Assembly: GCF_009389715.1 (NCBI RefSeq)
Contig: NC_052409.1
Coordinates: 5,941,775-6,005,774, forward strand
Direction of reading: 5' to 3'
Origin: Phoenix dactylifera
Taxonomy: Eukaryota; Streptophyta; Magnoliopsida; Arecales; Arecaceae
Length of the DNA stretch: 64,000 nt
Positions 1 to 12,378 of the stretch are shown here, in pieces (the first letter of the stretch is position 1; each line of letters opens with the position of its first letter). A program made the position numbers and the translations under genes. Under the pieces are notes generated by a model. The model searched no databases, was not told the origin of the DNA, and saw nothing but the letters and a program-made list of their open reading frames with translations.

Positions 1-1176
1 CTTTTTTTACAGTATTAGAACAACCTTTTTGGAATAAGATTGAATAGTTGATGAGTAGTGGCGGATGTTTACATGGCTCTTGAAAGGATGGAAGCTCATG
101 ATGGTAGATGATGTTTAGTAGCATTGGCACATAACTGGCCTTAATTCTTTAAATAGTGGGGAAGTAGATGTTTGAACCTTATGAAATTCAATGGGCATCA
201 AGTTCAATTAATCTAGCTTCTAGTTGAGTTGGCTGGGTTTGATCCAACTTTTGACGTTGGCCTGGGGGTCTATCTGAAATTATAGAATTTCAATATTCTG
301 GTCATAGGCCTACAGTGTTATAGTCAGTTGGACTGAAATTTTCACATAATGCTTTTTTTTGTATGGATTTCAAATGCTGACAATTTATCAAATAAGATTG
401 AGGGATGGTAAATGAAAAAGGACATGTTTGTACTGTTTGTTGGTTGCTAGCAATCCTGCTTGATGCCAATTATAATGTTGCTCTTGGTTTTTCTTTTCTT
501 TTTTTTTTTTCAGGATTGCAGCTATTAATAGCACTTGCTTTTGTTGATTTTATACAGGAAAAGGGAACTGCGCTAAGTTTCTGTTGTGTTGCTGAGACAA
601 ACATCATATTAATAGGGATCTTTCATCATTATAGTGGATTAGACTCATTATGGATTGTGCTAGATGCTTTCTAATAATTGTACCTTTTTATTTAAAAAAT
701 TGTAGCACCCATTCTAGTTTAAAGCACCATTAGAAAATTCTGCTATTGCTGAGGTCAGAGCATACATATGAGGCTTATTTTGCAGTGAACTAGTAACTAG
801 CAAACCTTATTCAATCATCTGTATTTGATATTAGGGATCTAAATTTTTCTGTTTCCTTCCCATCTTTGGTAATATCTATTTACACTGTCTGTTCAATTCT
901 TTCCTCCCAAATTCTCATTTATGCAGTCTCGGTACAAACTAGCATAAAATTATTCCTGTTTCTGAAAAGGGCCATCTCTGGCCTCATCCGGAACCTAAAC
1001 GATTCATGCATTCTTAGATATGAAGACTTGGTTTATGGAATTTGCATCCTTAGGTACAAAGACTAGGGGCATGGAATTTACTCCTGTTTCTAAGGGTGAT
1101 CAGTTATGTGAACTTAAAACTCCAGCCTTTTGGGGATGCTGAAACTTCCATCTGTCAAATTGTTTGTGACTTGCAG
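1..1176 (+). other. Probable intron of the RING E3 ligase gene
   Basis: AT-rich sequence with T-runs and no convincing coding exon. It ends in the acceptor of the RING exon. Short open frames in it have no recognisable similarity. Confidence 0.5.
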
Positions 1177-1692
1177 GCAAAATGGAAACGTGAAGTAAAG
1201 CTTAGAGAACTAGGGACCGCACAAGCTGAGGAGGCCCGTAGAGCCAGAGAAGCTGCTGAGATTAACGCCAAGAGAAGACAAGAGGCACTGCAGCGGAAGA
1301 TCGAATTAGATTTTCAGTGCCACAAGGATGACATTCAAAGGCTCGAAGAAGAACTTTCCCGTCTCCACGCAACTGCAGCTTCAACCCAGCTGAATAATCT
1401 ATCCTTTAATGCTCTGAACTCAGGAGATGCTGATGCAATGAAGGCATTGAAAGAAGGCAATGAAGAGATGCATACTGGATTCAATAAACCACAGGAGTCA
1501 TCTCGAAAGCTGAACCATGACAGGGTTTGTGTGATCTGCTTGAAGGATGATGTGTCTGTGCTTTTCCTGCCATGTGCTCATCAGGTCGTATGTGTCAACT
1601 GCAACAAGGACCATGAGAAGAGTAAAGGGAGCTGCCCATGCTGCAACACGAAGATTGATGAAAGGATACGTGTTTATGGTGTAAGCTCTTAG
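1177..1692 (+). CDS. C-terminal exon of a RING-type E3 ubiquitin ligase (RF298/RF4/MIP1-like), partial gene
   Basis: This is the last coding exon of a gene that starts outside the window. It opens after a pyrimidine-rich acceptor ending TTGCAG at 1176 in phase 0 and gives 171 residues before TAG. Residues 1-70 are rich in Lys, Glu, Arg and Ala with heptad spacing (AKWKREVKLRELGTAQ onward), as expected for a coiled coil. The last 50 residues hold a C3HC4 RING: CVIC, then LPCAH, VVC, NC, and a final CPCC pair. A coiled coil followed by a C-terminal RING is the layout of the plant RF298/RF4/MND1-interacting-protein-1 family, whose members are predicted E3 ligases. Substrate and localisation cannot be read here. 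Bases 1-1176 look like the preceding intron; no upstream exon was recognised there. The short open frame before the acceptor is intronic read-through. Confidence 0.85.
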   Translation, partial: AKWKREVKLRELGTAQAEEARRAREAAEINAKRRQEALQRKIELDFQCHKDDIQRLEEELSRLHATAASTQLNNLSFNALNSGDADAMKALKEGNEEMHTGFNKPQESSRKLNHDRVCVICLKDDVSVLFLPCAHQVVCVNCNKDHEKSKGSCPCCNTKIDERIRVYGVSS

Positions 1693-1883
1693 ATCAAGTT
1701 GATTGGTTGCTAGGGTGCCATACGATCCAGCAAGGTGCAAGTTGAACTTTTTGTCTCAGCAATATTTCATCTGAACTTTGGTGTAAGTTCTACTGGCATA
1801 AACTTCTGGTTGCCCTCATATCAGCATATGAACAGTCCATATTTACTTTTGCTTTATGTAAGTTATCATGTCTTTACATGTTG

Positions 1884-1889
1884 AATAAA
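1884..1889 (+). terminator. AATAAA polyadenylation signal of the RING gene
   Basis: AATAAA lies 192 bp after the stop codon of the RING exon in a T-rich 3' UTR. A second AATAAA-like hexamer occurs near 1983. Either could be used; no transcript evidence is available. Confidence 0.35.
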
Positions 1890-2370
1890 CATGTGCTGCT
1901 GTAAATGAAACTTGAACAAAGGATAATGTAGCATTTTGGGTGGTATTTTGCATTTACATATGTTCTGGTGCTTTTAGATGCAAATAAATGGTGTTCTATA
2001 TATTGGCTGCTGTGGTTATAGATTTTCAGTGTAGAATGAGGTCTGTTCATGATGCTGCATTGTGGTGGTTCATTGTATATCTTGCAATAACTTTATACTT
2101 CAATTAGTTGTACTAGTTATGTATCTGTTTTCCTACTGAATGGAAGTTTGGGCAGCAAGCTCAACTATTGTATTTTACTTCTATCTATCCATGATATACA
2201 TATCTCTCAAGACCTTTTGGAGTCTCTTGATTTTACTGGATTTGTTGATGAAGATATTCTAGGATGTATCTTCTCCAAGCTTGAAGGACTGGGGGCTCTG
2301 TCACCATTATAGTAGGCATCATCCACATTGAGTTTGTGATGATACTTCAAGGACATTTTGCCTTTGGAAT

Positions 2371-3237
2371 GAGATGACGTCCGATCCTCCGAAATTGGAT
2401 TTTGGAATAGTTTGTCTTCGGCTGCTCTACTTATGAAGTGAATGTGACGTTGCTTATTAAAAGAATCTGAGTGTTGTTATCTTGACATCCTATGTAGGTC
2501 ATTTCTTAGTAAGGTTTGAATTTTTGTCATTTTTTTCTTAGAGTGGTCTACAGGCAGGAAATTTGTTTTAAAGTTTTTTTCTGGCTGCTCAATTTAAGCC
2601 AGATAGCAAGGTGATGGCAGAGGCTGAGAGCTTGTGATAAAAGAATATTAGCTTCGATAAGTTAGTAGCCCTACTTTTTATTAGCTCTGATAATTTAGTA
2701 GCCCTAGTTTTTATATTAACTCTCATTCTATGCTTCACCTAAAATGCAATGTAATTTAGTTAAAAGCTGGTGCCACTAGGCTTTTAATACGTTTTCTCTC
2801 CCAAAAATCTTCTTTAGTTAAAAGCTGGGGTCCCATATCGCTGTCATAGTGCCCAGAATTATTCTTGTCACTTGGGAGCCTCCACTCTCTAATTTTTTCA
2901 AGGTGAACTTCAATAGTAGTGTCTTGGCAGGAGGAGACAGAGAAGGGATGAGCTTTATGATCCGGGATCACCACTTCAAGTTGGTTGTTGCAGGTGGGCG
3001 GCGCACCTGTGACATGACCGTTATAAGAGCGGAGCTCAGGATAGCATGAGAGGGCATCATATATGCGAGAAGTACTTTAGGGGCTGATAATATTCTTCTA
3101 GAAGGTGACTCTGCCATGGTGATCGAGTAGATCCAAGATGTAGAGCGACAGGGCGACAGTCACCTTTTGCTCAGGAATATCTAGAGGCTGGTGAGAGATT
3201 GCCGTTCCTTTCGGGCTACCCATGTGTACTGGGGAAT
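2371..3237. repeat. Tandem duplication, copy 1 (867-bp step)
   Basis: The block starting GAGATGACGTCC at 2371 reappears at 3238 with small substitutions and indels. Matching landmarks are TTTAGTTAAAAGCTGG (near 2755 and 3579) and TTGCTCRGGRAYATCTARAGG (near 3168 and 3988). The downstream part carries a decayed LINE RNase H reading frame. Offsets drop from 867 to about 820 along the block, so copy 2 has net deletions. Confidence 0.85.
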
Positions 3238-3240
3238 GAG
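2855..3240 (+). pseudogene. LINE RNase H fragment (copy 1)
   Basis: The plus frame reads FFKVNFNSSVLAGGDREG, then a GGRRTCDMTVIRAELRIA segment and, after a stop, LLEGDSAMVIE. This matches the RNase H-like domain at the C terminus of plant L1-type LINE ORF2: an N-terminal 'FKVNFDG' strand, a central 'RAEL' helix and 'LEGDSxxVI'. In-frame stops occur after RIA and after VIE, so it is dead. No reverse transcriptase lies beside it. Confidence 0.7.
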
Positions 3241-4010
3241 ATGACGTCCAATCCTCCAAAATTGGATTTTGAAATGGTTTGTCTTCGATTGCTCTACTTA
3301 TAAAGTGAACGTGACGTTGCTTGTTGAAAGAATCTGAGTGTTGTTGCCTTGACATCCTATGTAGGTTATTTTTTAATAAGGTTTGAATTTTTGTCATCTT
3401 TTCTTAGAGTCGTCTGCAGACAAGAAATTTGTTTTAAAGTTTTTTCTGGCCGCTCAATTTAAGCTAGATAGCGAGGTGATGGCAGAGGCTGAGAGCTTGT
3501 GATTAGCTTTGATAATTTAGTAGCCCTAGTTTTTGTATTAAGTCTCATTCTATGCTTCACCTAAAATGCAATGTAATTTAGTTAAAAGCTGGTGCCACTA
3601 GGCTCAATACATTTCCTCTCCCAAAAATCTTCTTTAGTTAAAAGCTGGGGTCCCATATCGCTGTCATAGCACCCAGAGTTATTCTTGTCACTTGGGAGCC
3701 CTCATTCTCTGATTTTTTTCAAGATGAACTTCGATAGTAGTGTCTTGGCGGAAGGAGATAGAGAAGGGACGAGCTTTATGATCCAGGATCACCATTGCAG
3801 GTTGGTTGCTGCAGGTGGGCGGCGCACCTGTGATATGACCATTATAAGAGCGGAACTCAAGGTAGCATGGAAAGGCACCATATATGTGAGTACCCAAGGG
3901 GCTAACAATATCCTTCTAGAAGGTGACTCTGCCATGGTGATCAAGTAGATATAGGATGTAGAGCAACAGGGCGACAATCACCCTTTGCTCGGGGACATCT
4001 AAAGGTTGGA
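3238..4010. repeat. Tandem duplication, copy 2
   Basis: Second copy of the block at 2371-3237, shorter by several indels. The junction at about 3232-3240 reads GGAATGAGATGACG, the same string found at the left edge of copy 1 (2367-2380). This suggests the duplication broke at a short homology. Confidence 0.85.
3680..4010 (+). pseudogene. LINE RNase H fragment (copy 2)
   Basis: Duplicate of the 2855-3240 fragment. It stays open longer: an 87-residue frame (3685-3948) covers MNFDSSVLAEGDREG, the GGRRTCDMTIIRAELKVAW segment and LLEGDSAMVIK before a stop. It shares the coding pattern of plant LINE RNase H domains and lacks all other LINE parts. Confidence 0.7.
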
Positions 4011-5323
4011 AAGCAAAGGAGCATCTTTACCAAAACCAATTTTCCATCCCAATTGCAGTTCCCTAAATGCTTTGTTTGGGTAGCACCAGGGAGCACAAGC
4101 ATAAACTGACCATATGGACACTGGAACATGGTCACCCATTTCGCTTAGGAGCAAATGACAAATTTCAAATCGGTGCAAAACAAACTTGATCACAATACAT
4201 TTCAGTGTTATATGCAAAAAGAATGTATGAATTAGGATTCCTAATGAAATGCTTATTACTCAATTCTTATATGCAACAATTTTTCTAATGTATCTCCTAA
4301 CTAACCCTAACTTCAGGTAAAAAAAAATCGGCTCCATCATATCATTTTTCTCGAAGATCTCCAGAAACCTAAAATAAAACCCGATGCATAATTATAAAAA
4401 TTACCAAAGACTGAATTTTGACATACTACTTTTGAATGAACCTGATTCATTAAGGAAGAGCAAATTGTAAATTACAGATCCAAATCCAAATTAAGTGGAC
4501 CAACCAACCAGGTAATTGACCAAAATTATTTTAAATCAATCACCAAAAACAATAGTCTAGACCAAAACCAATTTGCCCAACTTATTCAACAGAAATGTAA
4601 TGATGATATGCCAATAAAGTGCCACTTCTTGTGTAGGGTATACCTCAAGTTTGCACTTACCCTTGGAAGATCCGGAACAACAATTTATTAAAAAAAAATC
4701 TATGTTAAAAGGCCAAGTATAGAACGGCCACACCGGGCAATGCAAAGTTGGAAAGCTCTATGAAAAAGGTCCCCAATTTCGAAATAAACTGTTGAGTCTC
4801 AATATGTAAATTAAATGGCATGGCATCCATGAGCATCCGTTTTGCAGTCAATAACTTGAACCAATAATTTGATCTTTTCCATCTCAAAGGTCTTTGCTCT
4901 CCTCTTCTCTAGCGACAACATTTGACACTATAATCAGAAACCTTTTTTTTTTTTGTCTTTTTAACACTTCTTTGGGTAAGCAAACATCATTGCTTTAACA
5001 ACCAAGTATCAATTAGATTACAGACAGGAGTGAAGAATGTAATCAGAGAATCATGCACTGACAGTTCTTATGCCCAACTGTTGGAAAAAAAAGAGATTCT
5101 AGGATTTCACCAGTTAAGGTTCTTCAAGGTAGGGTTCCACCAGCTATTGTGTTTTCAGCCTATTTCATTACCTTTGCCTTGATCTTGTGGGGCAATCAAT
5201 CAGATCTTGTGCCAATATCTGAATAATCACAGACCCATCTACCCTGATTATAGTTCCTGTACGAGTGCACTGCTTGTTTTAGAAGTCCCCAGCTGCAGTG
5301 GAGTACAACAAAGTACGATGGAT
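4011..5323. other. Intergenic, AT-rich
   Basis: No gene recognised. Contains A/T runs (for example near 4320, 4690 and 4945) and the downstream region of the minus-strand PPR-like gene, whose stop codon is at 5324. Confidence 0.5.
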
Positions 5324-8300
5324 CTACTTATTGTCAAGGCTAGTACAAGCCTCTGCATTTGATTTGTCTGGTTGATTCACCCGGATCCTGACACGCTTCC
5401 CTTTGATGTAACGATATTCCCATCGAGGAGGTGGGTATTTCTTCTTTAACTTATCGTACTTGTCCAACATACCTAATTTCTGAAATACATCGCCTAGCAT
5501 CCTCACTATTGATCCATCAGGCCTGATGCCCAGTTCTTCCATGTCAGCAAAAATCTAGAGATAAAACGAGTAGTAGCATGATTAAATACTGAATATATGA
5601 AATAATAAATAAATAATGCTTTAGTTTGCCCACCACAAAGGGGGAAGGAAAAAGGACGCAACCAGTCCTCTGTAGGAGGCAGTTAAACATTTTCTCTGAC
5701 AACGAAGAGCAATGCTTAACAGCCTACAACAACACCCAAACTCACACTCGGTGCTTGTCGGGCGTGGAAATGGGCCTGAAGTGAGCAAGAAAAGGACCAC
5801 ACGAGGAAGGAAAAAACATTGCAGTGATAACATTCAATAACAAGACTAAGCCATTGATAACAAGCACATTATCAACTAAAGTAATACCATATGAAGAAGT
5901 TTCCCAGATCCATGAATGCCTTTTGAAGTTTGATAAAAGATATGCCGAAATTCTGGTTTGGAAGAATGTTTTTTCAACTAGAAATATAGCAGAACATTCA
6001 ACAAATTGCCAGCATGCCAGATCGACAGCCTAAAACCCTGGACATGGAAAATAAAGCAAGTGATGTCCTTTCATAATGTTGGCGATGCATTTGATGCCAA
6101 CATTTACATGAATAATATTGTGACTGCATCATAACAGAACCCAAATATTATACATTATCAGCTGAATTGCTTTGCTAAAATGACTCTGCTAATTATTCAC
6201 AATAACTAACAAAAAGAAAGGGATCGTTTGAGTCATTTCTTCTTTATTTTAACTTGATTTCTGGCCTCTTCTTGGGAGAAAACTTCAGGTCTACCCTCCA
6301 GGTTTCAAATACTGTAAAGTCAAGCTCAAACATTTAAAAGAAGATTTGGGACCAAGAACTTCATAGTTTAAACTCGTGTTTTAAATGACCCATAACCTAT
6401 AGATCTTAATCTACATGTAGTAGTCGATGATTAGTTGACAAATGACTAAAACAACACTCCAATCAGATCTTGATTAATGTGTTACAATTAGTCAGGACCA
6501 CTGTATATGTTGTGTGTGTATCAGCACCATGATGTGTTACTGTTGGTCTGTCAAACCAGAGCTGCTGATCCCTGAAACTAGTTACATGTCCATATAGCAG
6601 ATAATATTATGATGCCCTTCCTCTACAAAGCGTGGAGAGGATGATGTAGGTGTTGAAATTATCTTCATCTTCAAGGTTGATGGCATCTTGTGATCATTGA
6701 CAACCAAATCATATATGAGATTGTGCTATAGTTCACTATGATTTCTATTAATATTTCTATCATCATACTTAAAGGAAAAAGAATGTTTTCCAATATGCAG
6801 GTCAGTCATTTCTCTATATAACTACTTGCAATATCACAACTAGAGGACTAGACAACTGGTTGATGACCAACAAGTCAAATTGACGAGAAGGTTAGATGTT
6901 AAAGAAAAAAGATATGGCTAATGAATATATAAATGTTGCCTATTCAATATAACTGTATAAATTGTATACTTAAAAAAAGAAAATGTATTGATGTGTTCTA
7001 TGCAAATATGTGAACAATGTTTAGAAGTTTATGAACATGCAAAATAATGTTTAGAATTTCACTGTAGTGCAGGTTAGAATAAGCACTCATCATGATGGAC
7101 ATTCAGATGCAGAATAATAACACATGCAAACATGCACATTTGGAATGACAAGGATGACAAACTACCAGAAAGGGATCACACTGTGTTACCTCAAACATCT
7201 TTTCATGCATGCCTTTATTGTAGTATAACGTGATCATTTTCATAAAGAAAACACGAGGTAAGCTTTCCAGATATTGGGAAAATATCTTCATATAAAGTTC
7301 CTCAGCCTCTTCCAATCGCCCATCCTCAGCTAAAGCATTTAACAAAGTGTAATAGCTTCCCATAGTCTTTCCTTGACCTTTGCTGAACATCCACTTAATC
7401 AACTGCAGCCCCAAATTCATGCATAAAATGAATATAGGAAAAATTATAAAGACAAAAAGCATAGAAAAATTAACAAAATCACTATCTAGCCTAGCTCAAT
7501 AAGAGCTTGTCTAAGAAATGATTTGCAGCACTTGAATTATTCTCTTCCACTCTTTTTCAATCTCAAGTGTCTTCAATGCCTTCTTCACTACGATCAGAGG
7601 AAACTCTAAGTCCCAGGCAATAAATGAATCAAGAGCTCCATAAACTTCCTCCTTCACATTTGATAACCCCTTTACCTGTAAGAGAATAAAAACATCATTT
7701 TTAGGAATTTAACAAAGACAAAAGCTGAGTATTTTTTAATACTGTTATGCACATACAATGGCAATGCAGGGTGAAAAAAGAGACTTCTTAATGCTACCAG
7801 TAAAAAGTACATGCTCAATTTGCATCAAGTTCCAAACTGAGCATTGTGGGGTTTCACTTCATGATCAACTTGTTTCCTAAAAATTGTCCAGCTACTAGCA
7901 TTGTCATAGGTATCGCATTGTTCCCCTTTCCCCTTGCAAAGGTCATCCATTAATTTATGTTTTCTAACATCATCATATTAACACCAAGAAACCTTGTTCC
8001 ATCCATGAAGGCTCAGGTTCCAAATTTTTCTCAACTATTTAGTACATATACTAAGTTATGATCTTAAATGGAATTGCATAACCACAAACAGCATAACCCT
8101 ATGCAAAACCGCCAAGGCGCACTCCATCCATTCATGACCGGCTTTATCAAATCACTACATCCAGGTGCCACTAGCTTGCTAGGCTAGCTTTATCAAATCA
8201 CTTTTCCACTACTTTTTCCTTGCTTTGTTCTAAGCCTCATGCAAATCCAAGCCTGTCCTTACTATCATCTTCACTGATCTTCGTTGAACGTGCTAATGTC

Positions 8301-9708
8301 ATCACACTGCACTCTTCACCACTTTATTGATGCAACTTAAAAGCTCCCATTGCTGAACATATAATATTAGTTCTGCCATGTATCAACTCCAGCATTCTCA
8401 TCACTAAGATGTTCATAATAGTGTTTAGGCCATCTTTATTTCTAACATGCCAATGCATAAGTTATACAAAGAATAGCATCGATGCTTTGATAAAACAGCT
8501 ATCAACCTAGTCCCAGTCACCAGTTTGAAGTAAGAAGATATCAATGAAAAATACAGGATGGACCGTATGAATCCAGAATTCAATATATGCTTATGATCTA
8601 TGTCTGAAGATGGAAATCAAATCTTTTGGAGATTTCTTATGCATTGGGTGGTCGCAAGATGGACAACAATATGTTTTAATTTATTTATGGTCAAGAATAA
8701 CTCAGACCCACTAAATTTTGGTTTCTATGTTAAAATAAAGATGTGCTGGTCATTATCAACTGTACGTATTCTCAATTCATATGGCTGACCATGCATTTTA
8801 TTAGACTTCCTTTGTCTAAATTGTTCATTCCATGTAAACCTATCATGTAGGTAAAAATATGTGGGATATGAATATTTAGTTTTTAGGCATTCTTAATGCT
8901 ATAGATCATAATTAAAGGTGAAGATCTCCAATTTGAAGGCTCATCAATGATTTTGCCCCGATAAGATTTGGCACAGAGCATATTGGAGGGACTATAGTGA
9001 CTCTCCATTACAATGCATAAGGATCTTACACATTCAACAAGCTTTTGTGACTTGGAAATGGTCCCGATTCTATTTCGGGATTTCCATACACGAGGAAATC
9101 TGGGTCTTGGGCCCCTTGCAGCACAAACCTGTCAAATGTTACAGAGCAAAAGAAGCAATGTGAGATAAAAATTAGCAAAAGTATTCTTTCATACCAACTT
9201 TTCTTTTGCACATTCTAAGTATTCTTACTGAAACCTAATGAAGCGAAAGATCAAATTCAATGTTAAGATCAAAAACCAATATAAGATTTTTGCATTAAAA
9301 GAAAATTCTTCCTATAGTTTAACCATGCTACATATTCTAGACAATGGTGCATTCAGATACATTCATGTATAATAAATTAAGAAATGATAATGGCAAGAAA
9401 ACTATACATATTTTCAGTTATACACTATTAAAAGTTTGTTCAAAAAAAAAAAAAAACATTAGACTTCATAAAGTGCTAATTAGTAAAGAGGCTACAGCAT
9501 GGATGCAATTATATTTAAATAGTTGGAATGTGGATTAAATACTAAATTCTCTTTGATCCTACTCCAAACATGATTGCCAATTTTTAGAAACTTATATATC
9601 AGCAATCTACAAAATGAAGCTCACCACTATACCATTTGGCTTTTGAGAAACATTACTCAATTCCAATCTTCCTGCCATAAGTGATGGAGAATATCTCAAA
9701 CTGAGCAT
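5324..9708 (-). CDS. Pentatricopeptide repeat-like protein, At4g18975 type
   Basis: Five coding exons on the minus strand, all GT-AG and phase-consistent: 9708-9625 (84 nt), 9128-9030 (99), 7675-7532 (144), 7402-7190 (213) and 5554-5324 (231 with stop). Together they encode 256 residues. The start is the first ATG after the TTAACAG acceptor of exon 2. Recognisable segments in order are [11 protein letters not shown] (basic N-terminal part), [56 protein letters not shown] (PPR-like helix pair), [14 protein letters not shown] (second PPR-like unit) and a basic tail [13 protein letters not shown]. This matches the small plant At4g18975/EMB1417 class of organelle-targeted PPR proteins. RNA binding is the expected role, but the target is unknown. 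The N terminus may be a transit peptide. Introns are 496, 1354, 129 and 1635 bp and hold no clear mobile element. The family call rests on memory. Confidence 0.88.
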
Positions 9709-10621
9709 CCTGTTAATCTATACAGGTGAAATTTCAGATTAATGTAACTCATCATAATGCCATGACAGCACCAAAAAGCTCTCAAAATAAACTACTATAG
9801 GAAAGAAACAACAAAGAGAATAGCCTCTTGCAACGATATCATGTCAAATAGCTGACATACGATGAACTGAGATTTAAGAAACTTCCTCACGCCTTTCTTC
9901 CTGAAAAATATCAGCCAATTCACAACCACACTATTTATTAACCTTCATGATATATTCTACAACAAGAGATCAATAAAAGAAGTTATGCAAACTGAAAAAA
10001 AAACTCATAGAAATTAAACAACCAATCCAAACTGCTCAAGCTCGCTGCATACTCTTAGTTAAACTCTAAATTTTATGAAATCGCAACCATTCCCAGTAAT
10101 CCGACACACACAACAAAGCACAACCACCATAGTAACCAAAAAAGGAATCTTTAAATAAAATTCGGACAAAGCGGGGAACAAAAAAGATACTTCAGGAAAG
10201 CATTCCTCATATATATTAAATTCCTATGACATCATTGAGCAAGAACATAAAAATGCACTTTTTTTGCTTCAAAGAAAGCAAACCGTGGTTGCCAAAAAAA
10301 GAAATCTTGCATTGAGATTTCAAGGGGGCAGTGACAAAAAAATTATAACTTAGAAAAGTATTTTCTTCAACAATGGTGATTTCTATGCCATCATCGCACG
10401 ATAAGGTAAAAAAAAAAATCTTTCCAAAAAAAAAGCAATCAAATTCATACATGAAATGAATCAACCAAGGAAGAACGCTCATGCGGTCATTGTTCCGAGA
10501 CTAATCATTCCAAGGGGTTGAGTTCGGAAAGAAAGAGAGGGAGGGAGATAACGGAAAGAAAGAGAGGGAGGGAGAGAACGAAGTCGCAAGGGTTAGAGAG
10601 TTCTTTAGGGAAAGGGAATAC

Positions 10622-10790
10622 CTGACGAGATATTGAGATCCGGCGGCGGCGAGCGATTGGAGACGAATTCCGCGGCAAGTGGAATCGAGGCGAGAGAAAG
10701 AGAGAGAGAACAAAGTGCCGCCGGAAGCAAAAAGCCAGGACGAGAAACCGAAAACGAATCCGGAAAGGTGAAGAACTGTTTTCCTTTTGT
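10622..10790 (-). other. Non-coding first exon (5' UTR) of the PPR-like gene
   Basis: Reading leftward from a TATA-like box, a C/T-rich leader without any ATG ends in CGTCAG followed by a GTATTCCC donor (exon end 10622). The next acceptor in this direction is TTAACAG just before the coding ATG at 9708, giving a 0.9-kb leader intron. The start near 10790 is inferred from the TATA spacing. Confidence 0.5.
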
Positions 10791-10814
10791 TTAGTCCCAC
10801 ATCGTTTCTGCTTG

Positions 10815-10825
10815 TTTTTTTATAG
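10815..10825 (-). promoter_or_regulatory. TATA-like box of the PPR-like gene
   Basis: The minus strand reads CTATAAAAAAA, about 30 bp ahead of a CT-rich ATG-free leader that leads to a good splice donor. Position and context fit a plant core promoter; the actual start site is not known. Confidence 0.45.
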
Positions 10826-11957
10826 CGGAAGCTTAGGAGAGCGGACTTGGGCCAAACTTTGACGAGCTTCACCTGTTCGCTTCAATGCCTCAGAGAATAG
10901 AAGATTGGCGTGATAATTGCACACGAGCCCAGTTGTGCTTCCTGAAGTTTTGGAGAAGGATATAATTGAAAGGCTGGTAGAACTGGTTAAATTCCAAGAA
11001 GGCAGCTAGTTTGGTGTATTTTATTCCACTCATGAGAAGTCCAATGAATGCGCCAATTACCTTCCTTGGACGGTTCCCTTTCTCTGTATTATTCCAACTC
11101 TATAGCCGAGTCATTTGTGCATTATTGAGTGCAGAGACTTGAAGGAGTTCAGGTTTGAAGGCAGCAAAACCAGAGGTCTGACAAATAATGCAATTTACCA
11201 TGAAAAGTAGAGAAAAAGAGTTGCATATTGTTGTAGTGTCGAGAGTAAACTGGAATTCTTTTTAGAGTTTTGCAAGCCTTATTTTTTTTTCTTTTTTTTT
11301 CATCATGCCGGTTCTAGATTTTGCAACTTCTCGTGGAGAGGAAACGGATCTTTCACCTTATATTTGAAAGAAAATTGGAAAAAAAAAATGCATATGCCCA
11401 GAAGAAACAGTATTTGACCCACTGGAGCTGCACATTTACCCATCAGGATGATGATTGACAATGTCAATGTTATTGGTGTAATTGGTAATCCAGGAAGAAG
11501 GATTTTGTAGGCCTACTAAAGTAGCTATCTAAGTGTTTATTATTATTATTATTATTTTATATAGAAAATATGAATACTAATTTTGATATCTATTTACTAT
11601 CTGTATGTTCAAATATTGATACACTGGCACCCAATCTGTATCCAATTGAATCACAAATTCCTACTAAATTAAATTTCAAATCAAACGAACAAGCAAACCA
11701 GTACCAGCTGTCAAGTTTCTTCAAATACAGCCATATCTAGCAGTGGGCAGTTACCCCTTTAACAACTTTAAATAGGATCACTAGGCTCGACATGAATGCT
11801 TCTGCTGATTAGCATTCAAGATCTGCTATCTAGTTCATCTGTATGGGCATAATATAGTCCATGTATACTAAATCGAATTCTATCTTTCACCAGATTACAG
11901 GCACGTTTAAATCTTTCCCTGAAGTTTTCAACGACACATACAATTATCAAAATTTTC
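10826..11957. other. Intergenic between the PPR-like and SAYSvFN genes
   Basis: No gene recognised. Contains T-runs near 11283, an ATT trinucleotide run near 11540 and otherwise low-complexity AT-rich sequence. Confidence 0.5.
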
Positions 11958-12126
11958 AGAAGCACCCCATTCTCATTCAGATGTTTTGGGCAATCATCTT
12001 TCCAGTGTTTAGCTTTTTATTTCTTATTGCAACGTTTCGATCTTCTGGGTTTTGGCCCCTTCGTACTCTCTTTATATACCTAAATAAGTAAATTTCCGTC
12101 CGAAAAAAAAGATAGAAGCACCCAAT
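11958..12126 (+). mobile_element. 5'-truncated LINE tail with target-site duplication
   Basis: AGAAGCACCC occurs at 11958-11967 and again at 12114-12123, and the match extends to 13 bp with one mismatch. The ~143-bp insert ends TTTCCGTCCG followed by eight As. That is the pattern of a 3' LINE end copied by target-primed reverse transcription. The insert also shows 'TTTATATACCTAAATAAG' just before the tail, as in many plant LINE 3' ends. Confidence 0.6.
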
Positions 12127-12271
12127 CAGTGTATGATCATTCTAGTCTTCACCAGAGTATAGCATGGCCCTTTCAGTAACAGCAAAGTAATTCCAATTGA
12201 TTCTGATTCATTCCATTAGGTATAAGATCATTCGAGAAAATTACATGTATCTCACACACACACAGAGACAC

Positions 12272-12296
12272 GAGAGAGAGAGAGAGAGAGAGAGAG
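12272..12296. repeat. (GA)n microsatellite
   Basis: About 12 GA units, just after a short CA run, downstream of the SAYSvFN gene. Confidence 0.9.
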
Positions 12297-12378
12297 TATG
12301 CAACACAGTACAGTTGCAAATCCAAAATTTTGCTCATGTATAACCCCACTCAAAATGGGTGTCAGGGTGTTTAGGGGC

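Noticed and set aside
8211-8420. CT-rich stretch in a PPR-gene intron resembling sequence near 53270-53500 and 58000-58200
   Set aside because: Similarity is loose (short CTCATCT/CTTCACC words) and could be composition alone; not enough for a repeat-family call.
9026-9211. Alternative frame [16 protein letters not shown] for PPR exon 3
   Set aside because: It needs a different phase and a stop directly follows at the exon end; the frame [15 protein letters not shown] joins both neighbours in phase and fits the family.
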